Source of the DNA: Vigna angularis
Lineage: Eukaryota; Streptophyta; Magnoliopsida; Fabales; Fabaceae
Length of the DNA stretch: 64,000 bases
Direction of reading: 5' to 3'
Assembly (NCBI RefSeq): GCF_016808095.1
Contig: NC_068973.1
Location: 5,638,501 to 5,702,500, forward strand
A program made the translations under genes and the position numbers. This document shows, piece after piece, positions 34,079-45,922 of this stretch. The notes under the pieces were generated by a model, which had not been told where the DNA came from, ran no database searches, and saw only the letters and a list, made by a program, of their open reading frames with translations. Positions within the stretch are counted from its first letter, which is position 1, and each line of letters starts with the position of its first letter.

Positions 34079-35082
34079 TGTCCCTGGATTCCACTATGCT
34101 AATCCCGATATCAACCCAACGCTGATGTCGATGCTCCTTCGTCGACTTGGACTGGTTTGTCTGCCATGAAAATACAGAGAAAGGTTCTATTTTGAATTGA
34201 TATATAGATTGGACAAGCCAAATGATATATATCTGTTATTAAGAAAACTATTAACTGTCCAACGGTTATGTTATTCAACGGAAAAGTTATTTTATATGTG
34301 TATATAATTTATTTTATCTTTTTATCTACTTATTTCATTTTAAAATAATTTTTTATTTATATTTTTTTGTTTTATACGTGTATATAATTTATTTTATCTT
34401 TTTATCTATTTATTTTATTTTAAAATAATTTTTTATTTATATTTATTTTGTTTTCTAGTAAAATTGTTTTATTAATCAATTATTTATTATTTATATTTTA
34501 TTATGTAAAAATTAAACTAATATTTATTAATTATTATAATATAATAAAAGATGATACTAGAAAAATTACTCTTAATAAACGTTTGTTATTTTTTTGTCAT
34601 TTGATATTTCTATAATATTAATTATTTTTGCTACATTACTATTTTTTTATGATATTTTATTATATATTCATTTAATAAAATTTAACTTTAAAAAATATAT
34701 TTTAGTTTTAGTATGTAAAATACTATCATTTAAAAATAATAATATTGATATTTATTTTAAAGTAAGTTGATTTTTAAATCCTAGAGTTGGTCATTAACAT
34801 GGATGCTAAATTTACTAACTTTTTTTAACAAATATTGTCAATTTTTTTAACTTTATCTTATTTAATTTATTATATTGTGACTGCGGATCAGGTGAAACAA
34901 CCTATTTTGCACAAAGAAAACTATTCATAATGAGAGTTCAATTTATTATATTGTCAAAATGGGTGAGGTGAATGGAATGAATTTAGTGTTAAAGAAAAAC
35001 ACATTCGTTACTCATATGTTCTATATTATATTCTTTAACATATTGTAAAAATATGTTAAAACAACTTTTAATGATATTAAAA
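34079..35082. other. A2 upstream region
   Basis: The leader TTCTCTGTATTTTCATGG is preceded by the family block with AACCGTTGGACAGT. An 80-bp tandem pair lies at 34,291-34,450 (TTTATATGTG and TTTATACGTG starts). AT-rich, no gene. Inverted counterpart of 45,907-46,904. Confidence 0.6.
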
Positions 35083-35455
35083 TGTGTGTAAGCGCATACA
35101 CTAAAATAATTATTTATTTTAAAAATCAACTTACGTTATTAAGAGTAATTACGCGGGGTATAATTACTCGGGTTGATGTTGGTATATGTGTTTATTAAAA
35201 GAAAATTAGAGATTGAGGAAATAATAATAATTATTTTTAAGTTTGTAATTAAGTTTTTGAATATAATCAACTTTAAAAATAATTTATATGTTTTTAATTA
35301 GAATGTTATATCTATAAAAATATAAATAGTAGGGTTTGTAAAAATATAAAAAATAAAACATATGCAAAAGTACTGTAGACTCTTTAAAAGTATGAAAGAT
35401 ATCCAAAAATATATAGATTTGACTCACTAAAAATATAAATTAGTATATGAATAGA
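35083..35455. other. Unique AT-rich spacer
   Basis: No gene. A shortened echo of the dispersed 160-bp repeat (GTAATTACGCGGGGTATAAT) is near 35,145. Confidence 0.4.
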
Positions 35456-35459
35456 CTGA

Positions 35460-36715
35460 AATAATGTGAATTGTTAGACTCATCAAATACAAACTCATTT
35501 AGTATGTCTTGTTAGACTCGTTTAATCAGTATATGAACACATTCGTCTAATGTGTATTGTTAGACTCGTCTAATTAGTATATAGACAAATTTGTATAATG
35601 TATATTGCAAGACTTGCATAATCATAGAATGAATAGAGTCGTCTAATGTGTGTTAATAAATTCATCTATTATGTATATGAACAAACTTGTCGATTGTATA
35701 TTGTTAAACTAGTTTAATTAATGTATGAACAAATTTGTCTAACGTGTGTTACAAGACTCATATGATCAATATATGGACATACTCGTCTACTGAATATTCT
35801 TACACTCATCTAACAAATGTATAGTATTTTTTTTGCTATACACATCTAATTAGTATATGGATAAACTCGTGTAATTTATATTGCTAAACCTGTGTATTTT
35901 TTGTTATACTTATACTTATCTAATCAATGTATTAATAGACTTGTCTAACATGTGTTGCAATATTCATTTAAGTAGTAAATGAACATACTTGTATAATATT
36001 TATTAATAGACTCGTCTAATTTTATGTGTTGAAAGACTTGTTTAGTATAAATTGTTATGGTCGTTTAATAAATATATGAATGACTCGTCTAATGTGTATT
36101 GTTAGACTCGTTTGATCAATTTATTTTCAAATTTTTCTAATAATTTGTGTTCTACTTGTCTAATCAACATATGAAATCAATGTATGGACATACTTGTCTA
36201 GGATTTGTTGTTAAAATTGTTTAATTAGTGTATGAACATGGTCGTCCAATTAATATGCAAATTCATTTAATTCAATTGCAAAACTTGTTTAACCAATGAA
36301 TGAACAAACTTGCTTAAGGTGTATTAATAGAATCGTATAATTTGCGTATGGAGAAATAAACTTTCTTATCAATGTATGGACACTCATCTAATGTTTCTTG
36401 CTAGACTTGTTTAATTATTGTATGGACAAACTCATCAACCCGTATAATCAATGTGTGGAATAATTTATCTAACATTTTTTTATATACTTGTTTAGTAATT
36501 GTGTGGACAAATTCATCTAATGTATATTGTTAAATTTGTCTAATCAGTGCATTGACAAACTCGTTTAATTTTTTTTTATACTCGTCTGATTCGTGTATGC
36601 TTAGAGTCATCTAACCATTATATGAAATACCTCATCTAATGTTTTTTCTTATACTCGTCTAATTAATATATGGATAAACTCATGTATTGTGTATTGTTAG
36701 ACTCGCTTAAACTTT
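35460..36715. repeat. Degenerate 48-bp minisatellite
   Basis: About 25 diverged units with consensus close to TTGTTAGACTCGTCTAATTA followed by GTATATGAACAAACTCGTCT and AATGTGTA. Each unit contains two half-repeats of roughly 24 bp built around the word CTCGTCTAAT. No open frame. It occurs once in the window, between blocks II and III-left. Confidence 0.75.
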
Positions 36716-36880
36716 TTGAATTTACATTTAAATTGAAAAAATTTCTTAGGTCAAAAAAGTCTATAACAATGTAAAAGTATATTGTGTCCTGATTAGATTG
36801 AAAAATTTAAGAAAAATTACCCTGTTCAACCAGGAAAACTAGATCTAGATATTATGATTCAAAATCAAAAATATTTCACT

Positions 36881-37344
36881 CACTAGTGTAGAAAGGGCTT
36901 TAGATGTCTGTTCTTTTGGCTTTTTGACGTCTGACCTCCCCCCGACGTCTTTGTGGGTGACGTTAGTCAAACGTCGGGGGTACACATCGGACGTCTATAT
37001 AGACGTCCGATGTGTCAGCCCCGACGTCTATGTTGACGTCCAAGGGGTACACATCGGACGTCTACATAGACGTCCGATGTGTCAGCCCCGACGGCTATGT
37101 AGACGTCCGCTGTATCAGCCCCGACGTCTACACAGACGTCCGAGGTGTATCCCCCGACGACCATATGCCTGAACGGTTTTGTACTAGGGATAGGGGCTGG
37201 ACGTCGGTTTGTGCACTGCTAGACGTCTATAGACGTCCGTTAGTACACTAACCGACGTCTACTGGGTATTTTTTTTAAAAAAATTATTTATTTTTGCAAT
37301 AAAACCACACCTGAAAAGCAGAAATTTGTCCCAGAACAATATAG

Positions 37345-37402
<58 letters not shown>

Positions 37403-37898
37403 TTCATATAAAGAAAGTTCTACTTAATGTAAAAAATAATCCACTACCAAAACTATCAAGATATAAACTTAAACTAAAACTAAGCAATGTTCAACAACAA
37501 ATAAAACTATTCCTAACTCCATCTTTGCAGAAGATAAGTTGTCCACTCCTACCTTATCTGCCTAATTGTGTCCTTTGGTATAGGAGATGTACTCTTGAAG
37601 CGCTGCAAAATTGAAGAAAGATTCATTATGGTTTCATATATGTTTCAAGATGAATTTGATTTGTAATGTATTCAAGATATACATCATTACCTCATTCCAG
37701 TCATCTGTAATGACAGCTCGAATGATGGTCTTAATCCAACACATAACATAGAAGTCACATTCCCATGAATCTAGCTGCTGGTTACACTAAAATGACAAAC
37801 TAAATAGTTAAGAATTTAGATCATTCAATAACAAAGGAAATGAATTAGAACTATAAATGACTTACAACCTTTGGATACAAAATTTGAACGAGTTGACC
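36881..37898 (-). mobile_element. CACTA element terminus with decayed ULP1 exons (second copy)
   Basis: An intact CACTAGTGTAGAAAGGGCTT terminus at 36,881 follows ACT. The subterminal array of GACGTC(T/C) motifs runs to about 37,265, with several TAGACGTCCG and CGGACGTCTA pairs. The exon with WECDFYVMCWI (minus strand, about 37,700-37,790) and the IRQIR-stop-EW exon (about 37,520-37,610) match 18,521-19,445. At 37,898/37,899 it is joined directly to block III-left, skipping the material found at 19,446-20,264. The other terminus is missing, so the element cannot move by itself. Confidence 0.75.
37349..37398. repeat. (TA)n microsatellite
   Basis: About 50 bp of AT, orthologous to 18,790-18,862. 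Confidence 0.95.
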
Positions 37899-38218
37899 TA
37901 TATGCTTCGATTTTGGCATTCTATACTTGTGATAAAAGTCACAATCTTGTTACCTATGATAATCTACAATTAGCAGCTCTATTTAAGTTTTAAAGCATAT
38001 TAAGCTTTACCTAAACTACCTGAAATTTCAAAATAAATTATAATAAAATCAAAGAAAGTATTAAAAGCGAAAGTCTCTTAACCTTCAAATTCACATTCCT
38101 TTAACATTTATTACTTTGGATTAATTATTTAAAACAAAAAAAGGAAAACCAACAAAAGATACAAACAAAAAGCAGAATTTGAAGAGTAAAGTTATATGGA
38201 CAATTCTTTCTGTAAATA

Positions 38219-38385
38219 TATTTAGGTGTCGTAATATATTTTGGGGCTTTTATATTTATTTTTCTAAATGATAAAAATTCATCTAAAAGAGTAATTATAC
38301 CCCGCGTAATTGGACTAACATCAGTTCACTCAGTTCTTGAAGAATTTCTGAAATTCCATTCAATATAGGCACAATTTTCAAAAGG
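38219..38385 (-). repeat. Dispersed 160-bp repeat, block III
   Basis: Counterpart of 20,584-20,751 and closer in sequence to the block I copy. Confidence 0.65.
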
Positions 38386-38885
38386 ATGCCGATATAAGGT
38401 TAAGTTTTGATAACATTTTTACAACGAACATATGTGTTAAAATGTTATTCAACCATTTTAAATAATATTTTATTCGAAAATGTTGACATGCAAGAATTAA
38501 TGAATTTAGTATCCAAAAATATCTCTTTCCTTTTTATTTTCATTCTCCTTTCTATGTACATCTTCATTTTCGTTTGCAATTTCTGTGTGCGCTTTCTCTC
38601 CTTTCTCTCTCACGAATCAAGCATAAAGAGTCATATTTTCTAACGAGATTTCGGTGAAGAAATGGAAAGCTCCGGTGACAAGGTATTTCTCTTCTCCTTT
38701 GCATTTTTCGTTTCCTATTTTCCATTTCCCTTTTTGCCCTTACTACATTTTCATTTATCTTTTGGTGTTTTGAATGTACACCATCATATTGGTCAACCGT
38801 GGAAAAAAGCTCATTAGCTGGTGATGAAGATGGGGTGGGTTGTCGTGACAACGACGTGTCGCTGTGGAAGAGGAAGCCCTTTATT

Positions 38886-39001
38886 AGAAAGTGGGTTTTT
38901 GCCTAATTGAACCCCACAAAATCGGCTTGTAAGGTGAGATTTGCACCTCACTTATATATTATGATTTAACCTTATCTCTAGTCGATGTTGGACTTCCAAT
39001 A
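38886..39001 (-). mobile_element. TRIM/LTR-like fragment, block III
   Basis: Direct repeat of 21,280-21,395. Confidence 0.5.
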
Positions 39002-41217
39002 CCCTTTGATTTTAATTAGCGTGTTCTGCCATTGGGGAATTGTTAGAGTTTAAGATTTTGGAAGGGGGAAGAAATTTTGAAGGGTTTAGATATGTGAGGG
39101 GAAGTGGGAGAGAGAAACAATTGTGACGACGTAGAGTGTTAAGGAACAAAACAATGTTTCATTTTGTAATTGATTACCTTTTTTTTGAATCCCTGAATTT
39201 GAAACATTGCTCTGTGTAAATTGTGCACATAATTCCAATCATAGTTATGATATATTTTTGAACGAAATGAAGACATCGAAAGACATTTGGACAACCAAGC
39301 AAACAATATATTATGTTGAATTATATCTATTGATTTGGACAATACGAACATAACAAAATAAACATAAGCTGAAAATCATATAAATAGGAGATGAAAATGA
39401 TATACATCAAAATTGTGTTATCAATAATTGAATGGGCAAACGTTGTTGTAATTGATGTAGGGAACACAACCTTTCACATTGAACTCAATCATCCATTTCA
39501 ATAAATGGAAAATTTGACCCAAAACAAAGTCAAACACTTCTTGGGGAATAAAGTGTGTTTTGATGCACTTGACACCATCAATGATGAGCAATGTGTTGTA
39601 ATAATGTTAGATTATTGCAAAAAAGAAAACGTTGGATTGCAACGGTCAAAACTTTAATTGTAAATAATGTTTAAATTCATTTTATTAAGTGCTCCAACGG
39701 TAAAATATTTAATGGCTTTTATTTTTTTTTATTGATTTTATTCTTTCCTAAATAAAGAGTTTTTCCCGTCTTCTCTCTTTCTCCTTTGTTCTTTTCCTCT
39801 TCTAAAATTATTCCCCTGTTGTATCTTGGGGGACTTGCGCAATACACCGCGGATAAGTCCTTAAGGACAATGAATCTACACGCTTCAGGAAATATTGCTC
39901 GTGATTTTGTCAGCTTTTATACAACACAGTGTGAGTTTCCCCTTTCTTCCTCTCTCTTCTTTTGTTTGTGTCGCGCTAATTTCCCCTTCTCTCTCGTGAT
40001 TGGTCCTTGCTTTCTTATCCATCCATTGCGAGCTCAACCATACATGTTGAAACCTTTATTTGGTTATGGGTGCTTGGTACAAAAATTGATTCGGTAAGCA
40101 ACCTTCACAGGCAGCCTGAGTGTGGGTGCCTAAAAAAAAGATCCAATTCAATTTATTGTTGATGTCTAAAAAAAGATTCACATCACACCTTACTTATACT
40201 ACTATTTTACCTATGGACCGTTTATAAAAAAATAAAATAAAATAGAATAAAATATGAAACATAAAATAATAACTTAATAACTTAAAAGTAAATTCATTTG
40301 AAAGATTTTTGAGTCCAAACGTTACCTATATATAGTTGATGGATCCACTAAAAAATATCATTAGTCTCTAATTATATCCAATGTCCATTCGATAAGTGAT
40401 GTGAATCATTAAGTGCTTGGAATTAAAATATAACCAACAACTTCTTATTTAATATGATAAATCTCAGATAAAAGAAATTATATAATTTTTTTCTTAAGAA
40501 CACGTCATGAGTTATTATATATTAATCATCGGGTCCCAATTATATTTCTATCATCTATATATATAAATTGGTAAAAGGTGGTGGTAGTGACAGAGCTTAA
40601 TTAAGACTCACAAAGGCCACCATGTTTAGATACATAAACTATGCTTTCATTTGCTTCATATGTTCTTGTTAACGCACTTCATATTCATTAAACATGGCTT
40701 TTGGATCATGTCCTATAGCCTTTCTGATGATTAAGTACTATTGTTTCCTTTTTGAGGTATTATAGTCTTAGTAAGAAACTAAGACATTATAATCAAAAGT
40801 AGGTAATTATGTACAGTTTTTTAAAATAATCCAATTAAATATTTTTCATTAAATTAATATTAATGTTTTTATTATAATTTATATTTTAAATCACTCTACT
40901 TAAAAAGTAAAATTAAGTTAAATATTTAGACTTTTAGAATAACATCACTTGCACATTAAAGGGGATTTCTTGATATGAAAACTACTCTTTAAAAAAAAAT
41001 GTTTGAAATAGAAAGAGGAAAGACAACTTTATAAAAAAAAAACATTCGACTGAAACAAACAAAACTAACAAAGATGTATTAGATGTAAAAAGGAAACAAG
41101 CATAATCCGCTAATTCAAAACAAACAGCTTGAGTAACAAACTCCACGACTGAATTAATGAGTCAACACAGTAACAGTATACGAGTCAAAGTACACAGAAA
41201 AAAAGAAGAACCAAGAC
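39002..41217. other. Noncoding, repeat of 21,396-23,611
   Basis: Same content as the corresponding stretch in block II. No additional gene. Confidence 0.5.
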
Positions 41218-42138
41218 CTAATTGCTACCTCTATGGCCACCACAGCCTTGACCCCCTCGACGGCGACGACCACTGCGCCGGCGACCTCTGCCACCACCTT
41301 GACCACCGCCCCTGTCTCTTCCCTCTGCAGCAACATTGTCGCTGTCAGGATGTCCTGGAGTAACAAGATGAGGAGATCCAACGGGAAGTCGAGTCTCAAG
41401 GGGAAGTTCTATCGCTAAAGTGTTAAGTCCCGTTTCTTGAATTGTCATCAACGATTCAAGATCAGAAACCGTGGCATCTTCACGTGCATGAATGATCGCT
41501 CGCAAAGATTCATACTTTTCCGGCAATCCTTCCAAGATGGCGTCAATATGTTCTCGTTCAGTCACATCATCTCCCAAAACAATCAACGTATCAATGAAAT
41601 AAGTGATGCTGTTAATGTAATCTGTGACAGTAAGATTTCTTTTCTTTGTGTTCTTCATCTCTTTCCTAAGGGCAATCTTGATCTTGCTTACCAACTCACT
41701 ACGACAGAGTTCGTGCACTCCACTCCAAACCTCCCATGCGTGTTCCCATCCCATCACAAAAGAACACATGAATTCAGATAAAGATGATAACAGCCAAATG
41801 CGCACCGTTTGATCTTGAACAACCCACTGCCGATACTCCTCCCTTATGAGATTAACAGAACGGCAGACTTCGCTTGCATATTTAATAGGGGGCACAGGGT
41901 TTGTAACGAACCTTGTTAAATTTTCTGTGATCAACACACGCTCAACTTGTTCTTTCCATTCAAGTAAATTGCTCAATCCTTCCAGTTTTATCAGTAACTC
42001 GTCTCTGAGTGTCCATGGCACCGACGATGACGATTCTGATGTTGATGATGCCGACGACGACGCAGATGCTGAAATAGAAGACGATCTGGAAGACGACGCT
42101 GAATCGCCTTCGTCGACTTGGACTGCTTTTTCCGCCAT
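41218..42138 (-). CDS. C3: stand-alone copia Gag-like protein with Arg/Gly tail
   Basis: Third copy of gene C, with a 306-residue product identical to C1 and C2, including the LPVGSPHLVTPGHPDSDN linker and the GGGQGGGRGRRRSGRRRRGG tail. The start ATG sits in the same leader. It is followed downstream (lower coordinates) by the same 3' flank and upstream by the same module with the AAATAAATGGGAAATT word. No pol genes. As with C2, perfect conservation of the product indicates very recent copying or homogenisation and does not in itself prove selection. Confidence 0.7.
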   Translation of the reverse strand: MAEKAVQVDEGDSASSSRSSSISASASSSASSTSESSSSVPWTLRDELLIKLEGLSNLLEWKEQVERVLITENLTRFVTNPVPPIKYASEVCRSVNLIREEYRQWVVQDQTVRIWLLSSLSEFMCSFVMGWEHAWEVWSGVHELCRSELVSKIKIALRKEMKNTKKRNLTVTDYINSITYFIDTLIVLGDDVTEREHIDAILEGLPEKYESLRAIIHAREDATVSDLESLMTIQETGLNTLAIELPLETRLPVGSPHLVTPGHPDSDNVAAEGRDRGGGQGGGRGRRRSGRRRRGGQGCGGHRGSN

Positions 42139-42519
42139 GAGAATACAGATAAGATTGTTATAGGTTTGAGTCTTCAAACAGAATTTCCCATTTATTTGGG
42201 AATTTTGCTTTAGAACAGGTCTTTATGGAGTTTGTTAGAAGCGTACTCTCTAATTTCCTTTTTTCTTTTTTATTAAGAGTAAAACTTTTATTTTTTTTCT
42301 CTTATTAAAAAAAGCAAGCATTCTTTTATTAAAAGAATGAAAAAGGTTATTTCACACTGACTATCATTTTGACTATTTTTATAAGAATAAAAATTCATTT
42401 TTATTTTACTAAAAAAAACTGAGGAATAAAATCAAATAGTAATAAAAAAATATTATGTTATCAAAATACCAGTGTTCTAACATAATAAATAAAAAAGAAA
42501 AAAAATCAAAATCATTGTT

Positions 42520-42681
42520 TTGGGTGTCGTAATATATTTTGGGGCTTTTATATTTCTTTTTCTAAATAATAAAAATTCATCTAAAAGAGTAATTAATTAT
42601 ACCCCGCGTGACAAACATCAGTTCACTCAGTTCTTGAAGAACTTCTGAAATTCGACTTCAATTTAGGCACAATTTTCAAAA
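42520..42681 (-). repeat. Dispersed 160-bp repeat, block III second copy
   Basis: Direct repeat of 24,914-25,075. Confidence 0.7.
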
Positions 42682-43272
42682 TCATTTTTTTATCTTAGAG
42701 CTTTTAAAATTAACTTGTTCAGTATCCAAGCAAAAAATTTATCTTAATGAGTATTAAAAATTACATTGACCACTAAAATCTCTTTAAGGGCACAGTAGGT
42801 ATTCTTGTCATTAAGCATAACACGTGCAATAATTTTACGCACTAAATTCAGGGTGTTATCAACGAGGATCAGTAGTAAACTTTTCAAAAATCATGACCAA
42901 TCAAGAATCTGATAAACTTTTCAAAAATCATGGAGCTTCAAATGATATGTCACCTTAACATGTATATCACTTGTAAAAATCAAATCTCAAGAAGTGTAAA
43001 CTTGTAAAACTTGCACAAGATCAAGTGTAAATTCAGTGAGTTCTTCATACACAGACTTCCTTCTTTTTTGCCTTTTCTGTCAAGTTTCTCTTGAACGTAA
43101 GCATAACCAGACTCCATGACTGAGATCATGAGTTAACCAAATTCAGTAACAATGACTCAAAGTACGCAAAGAAAAATAAAAAAGAAGAAAGCAAGATGTA
43201 GTTACTACCTCCATGACCGAGTTCAAGAGTCAATCAAATTCACTAACAACGAGTCAAAAAGAAAAGAAAATT

Positions 43273-44301
43273 CTAGTTACTGCCTTCACGGTCACGACGT
43301 TCACGACGTTCTCGAATGAACGCTCGCAAAGTTTCATAGTGGTCCGGCAAATCTTGCAAGAGGGCATCAACATGTTCTTCTTCAGAAACATCGTCTCCCA
43401 AAGCTATCAACGTACTAGCGAGAGCAGTGATCCTGCTAACAAAATCCCTCACAGTTTGATCTCCTTTGTTCTCTTTCGTGTTCTTGATCTCTGCCCTTAG
43501 GGCTGCCTTGATATTGTTTATCAACTCATTACGGCAGATTTCCAACACTCCACTCCAAACCTCCCATGCGTGTTCTTTTCTCGTCACAGAAGAACTCATA
43601 TTTTCAGATAAAGATGATAACAGCCAAGTGCGCAATCTTTCATCTTGAATAACCCATTGCCGATACTCCTCCCTTACCGTATCACAAGAACGATCCTTTT
43701 CGCTTGCATATTTTTTAGGGGTAGTAGGGTTTGTCACGAACCCTAGCAAGTTTTCTGTGATCAATACACGCACAACTTGTTTTTTCCATTCAGTTACATT
43801 GCACACTCCATCTAGTTTTATAGGTAACTCGTCTGTGAGTCTCAATGGCACCGAAGATGACGTGGATACAGGCTGTGGTGCCCATGATGTAGATGTTCTG
43901 GGTGCTGAGTCAGTTGCCCATGCTGCTGATGCTAATTCCGATAGCGACTTCAACTCCGGTGCCGATACTACTTTGTTTGCTGTGGCCGATGCTGACGTCA
44001 AAGATAAAGCGGAAACATAAGCCGAAGCTGATGCAGCTACTAAAAGAGAAGATATGCCAGCAGACGGGGTGGAAGATGACGCAGGTACGGAAACAGAAGA
44101 AGAGGTGGAAGATAACGCAGGTACGGAAACAGAAGAAGGGGTGGAAGATGACGTTGGTACGGAAACCGAAGAAGAGGTGGAAGATGATGCAGACACCGAA
44201 ACGGAAGCAGAGGTGGGAGATGATGCAGACACCGTGACAGAAGCAGAGGTGGGAGACGACGCTGAATCGCCTTCATCGACTTGTACTGGTTTTTCCGCCA
44301 T
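43273..44301 (-). CDS. B3: stand-alone copia Gag-like protein with Ser-rich repeats
   Basis: Third copy of gene B. The 342-residue product is identical to B1 and B2, with the six 12-residue repeats, the Gag-like core and the shortened C-terminus. In this block the next family gene upstream, A3, points the other way, so B3 and A3 are divergently arranged about 2.6 kb apart; in blocks I and II A and B lie in the same direction. The probable CCAAT/TATA elements are retained at about 44,367-44,380. Confidence 0.65.
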   Translation of the reverse strand: MAEKPVQVDEGDSASSPTSASVTVSASSPTSASVSVSASSSTSSSVSVPTSSSTPSSVSVPALSSTSSSVSVPASSSTPSAGISSLLVAASASAYVSALSLTSASATANKVVSAPELKSLSELASAAWATDSAPRTSTSWAPQPVSTSSSVPLRLTDELPIKLDGVCNVTEWKKQVVRVLITENLLGFVTNPTTPKKYASEKDRSCDTVREEYRQWVIQDERLRTWLLSSLSENMSSSVTRKEHAWEVWSGVLEICRNELINNIKAALRAEIKNTKENKGDQTVRDFVSRITALASTLIALGDDVSEEEHVDALLQDLPDHYETLRAFIRERRERRDREGSN

Positions 44302-45290
44302 GAAAATACAGAGAAGATTCTATCTTGAATTGTATGAAGACAAGGTAAATGAGTTTAGAAATAAATAAATATAGCATTGGAGAAACTGAATGATAACTGG
44401 TCAAAACAGAAAATCTCCCAATTAACTATCCAACGGTTATATTATTCAACTGAAAAGTTAGTTTGACACCAGCGTTTATTTTTCTTTTTTTTTGGGCAGG
44501 TTTCTTTCTAATATTATTAGAAAAACAATCCTTTTATTAAAAGAATAAAAGATTATAATTAAGTGTGTAAACACATTTAAAAAATCAACAGGAAGATGTG
44601 TATATTCACGATAGTGCAACTTTTGCTTTGAACTCGTGCTTCCACATATAATTTATCTACATTCATAATACATAATTTATTTATATGGTATAAAAATTAA
44701 TATGTGTAGCCGTGCAATGTACCGTTTTTTTTAAATCATAATATATTAATTATACTAATTTGAATTTATAGAAATATAATTACAAGTATTTAATTTTATC
44801 AAATTAAACAATAATATTTTAATTATTTTTATAATCCACTGCTTGCACATCTTCCTATTTATTAATATATTAATTATAGTTTAATGACTAAAAATTTATT
44901 AAAATATGCAAGGACCTTGGCAACATTTAACAGAACATAGAGATTAAAAACACATTTTTTCATATAATAAATTTAGCAACTCTTTCAGCAAAAAAAAATT
45001 AATAATTTGACATGCTTTTTCATTTGCAAAGTCATTCCAGTTCCCTTTATTGTGTTACTATAACTTAATGAATCACTTTACTTTTAGAGCCTCATTTACA
45101 AGAGGATGCTTGAATGTGCTCAAGAACATACAAATATTAATTAGCTTGTACACTGTGATGACTTGGTGATGAAAGCAATTGTGGCAAAGTTGTGTTATTA
45201 TTTAATCCTACACAAGAGAAATTTAAACTACCTATAGTAAATTCTGCAAATTACATGTTATTGAGACTGATCTGGTTTTATGTTATACAG

Positions 45291-45536
45291 GGTCGTATTG
45301 CTCAAATTTTCAATACATATCTGTGTTTGGACGATGGTCGTGTCGTTAGCAATTTTGTTGCACAGGTTTGACTTTCTTTTCTTTATTTTCAAATTATTTT
45401 GAAAATGTTGTTTTCTTATACTATTCATTTTTATTTATTTGTTCATTTATTTTTGCAGGCTATTCGTAAGCACTCATTGACTGTATATGGTGATGGGAAG
45501 CAAACAAGAAGTTTCCAATACTTTTTTTATGAATGA
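45291..45536 (+). pseudogene. UXS: UXS gene fragment, block III
   Basis: Direct repeat of 27,685-27,930 with the same exon borders, the same collapsed NTYGPRM motif and the same terminal stop. Three copies with the same lesion show that the capture and the damage predate the duplications. Confidence 0.85.
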
Positions 45537-45905
45537 AGAAGAGGGATGAAATTTTCGTTTAGGAAAAAGATTTTTTCTGATATTCTTTTTCAGGCGTTGG
45601 AGACAGTTAATTAGCTTTTATAAATGTTATTCTTATTGTTATTACCAAGTAGGATTGACTGACCGGGCGTGCTTAGACAATATCGAGTACGTAGGAACGA
45701 CAGTTCAATTTGTCTGATCGGGCCTCTCCAGCCGGAGACAGCGTTTGAATGTTCATGAATGTATAAATAATGAGGTAACGGTCATTGTCGAGTAGTTAAG
45801 GTGAGCATTGAACGTCATTAAGAGGTAAATTAATGGATAATATTTTCTGAAACCATATAAATAACAATCGATAAACGCTCTCTTTTGACTAAATTTCGAT
45901 AGACT
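45537..45905 (+). mobile_element. Possible LTR remnant, cut by the junction
   Basis: Same as 27,931-28,299. The homology stops at GATAGACT, before the ACTTGAGCGTCGGAGTG word, because the fold-back junction lies here. Confidence 0.4.
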
Positions 45906-45922
45906 TTTAATATGATTAAAAG
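45904..45922. other. Fold-back junction with small palindrome
   Basis: Block III-left sequence ends at GATAGACT and A-upstream sequence begins at TTTAATATGATTAAAAG. The join creates a perfect 8-bp inverted repeat with a 3-nt loop, CTTTTAAT-ATG-ATTAAAAG. Confidence 0.75.

Larger units (their letters stand above)
20384..35082 (-). repeat. Block II: inverted copy of block I
   Basis: This block is the reverse complement of 1-13,265 plus about 1.6 kb of A upstream sequence that block I has lost. Matching positions sum to about 33,680 through the B-C-UXS region and 33,792 at A. Gene order is C2, B2, UXS fragment (plus), CACTA insertion, A2. The B and C proteins are identical to those of block I. 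Differences cluster at the left edge (20,384-21,000) and in tandem-repeat copy numbers. Confidence 0.9.
37080..45905 (-). repeat. Block III-left: direct repeat of 18,521-28,299
   Basis: Matching features are offset by exactly 17,606 bp from gene C through the UXS fragment (C 23,612 to 41,218; B 25,667 to 43,273; UXS 27,685 to 45,291). One deletion (about 820 bp) removes the family-gene stub found at 19,687. The right end breaks inside the LTR remnant. Confidence 0.9.

Noticed and set aside
35460..36715. CRISPR-like array
   Set aside because: Units are contiguous, degenerate and about 48 bp with no distinct spacers; the setting is a plant nuclear genome.
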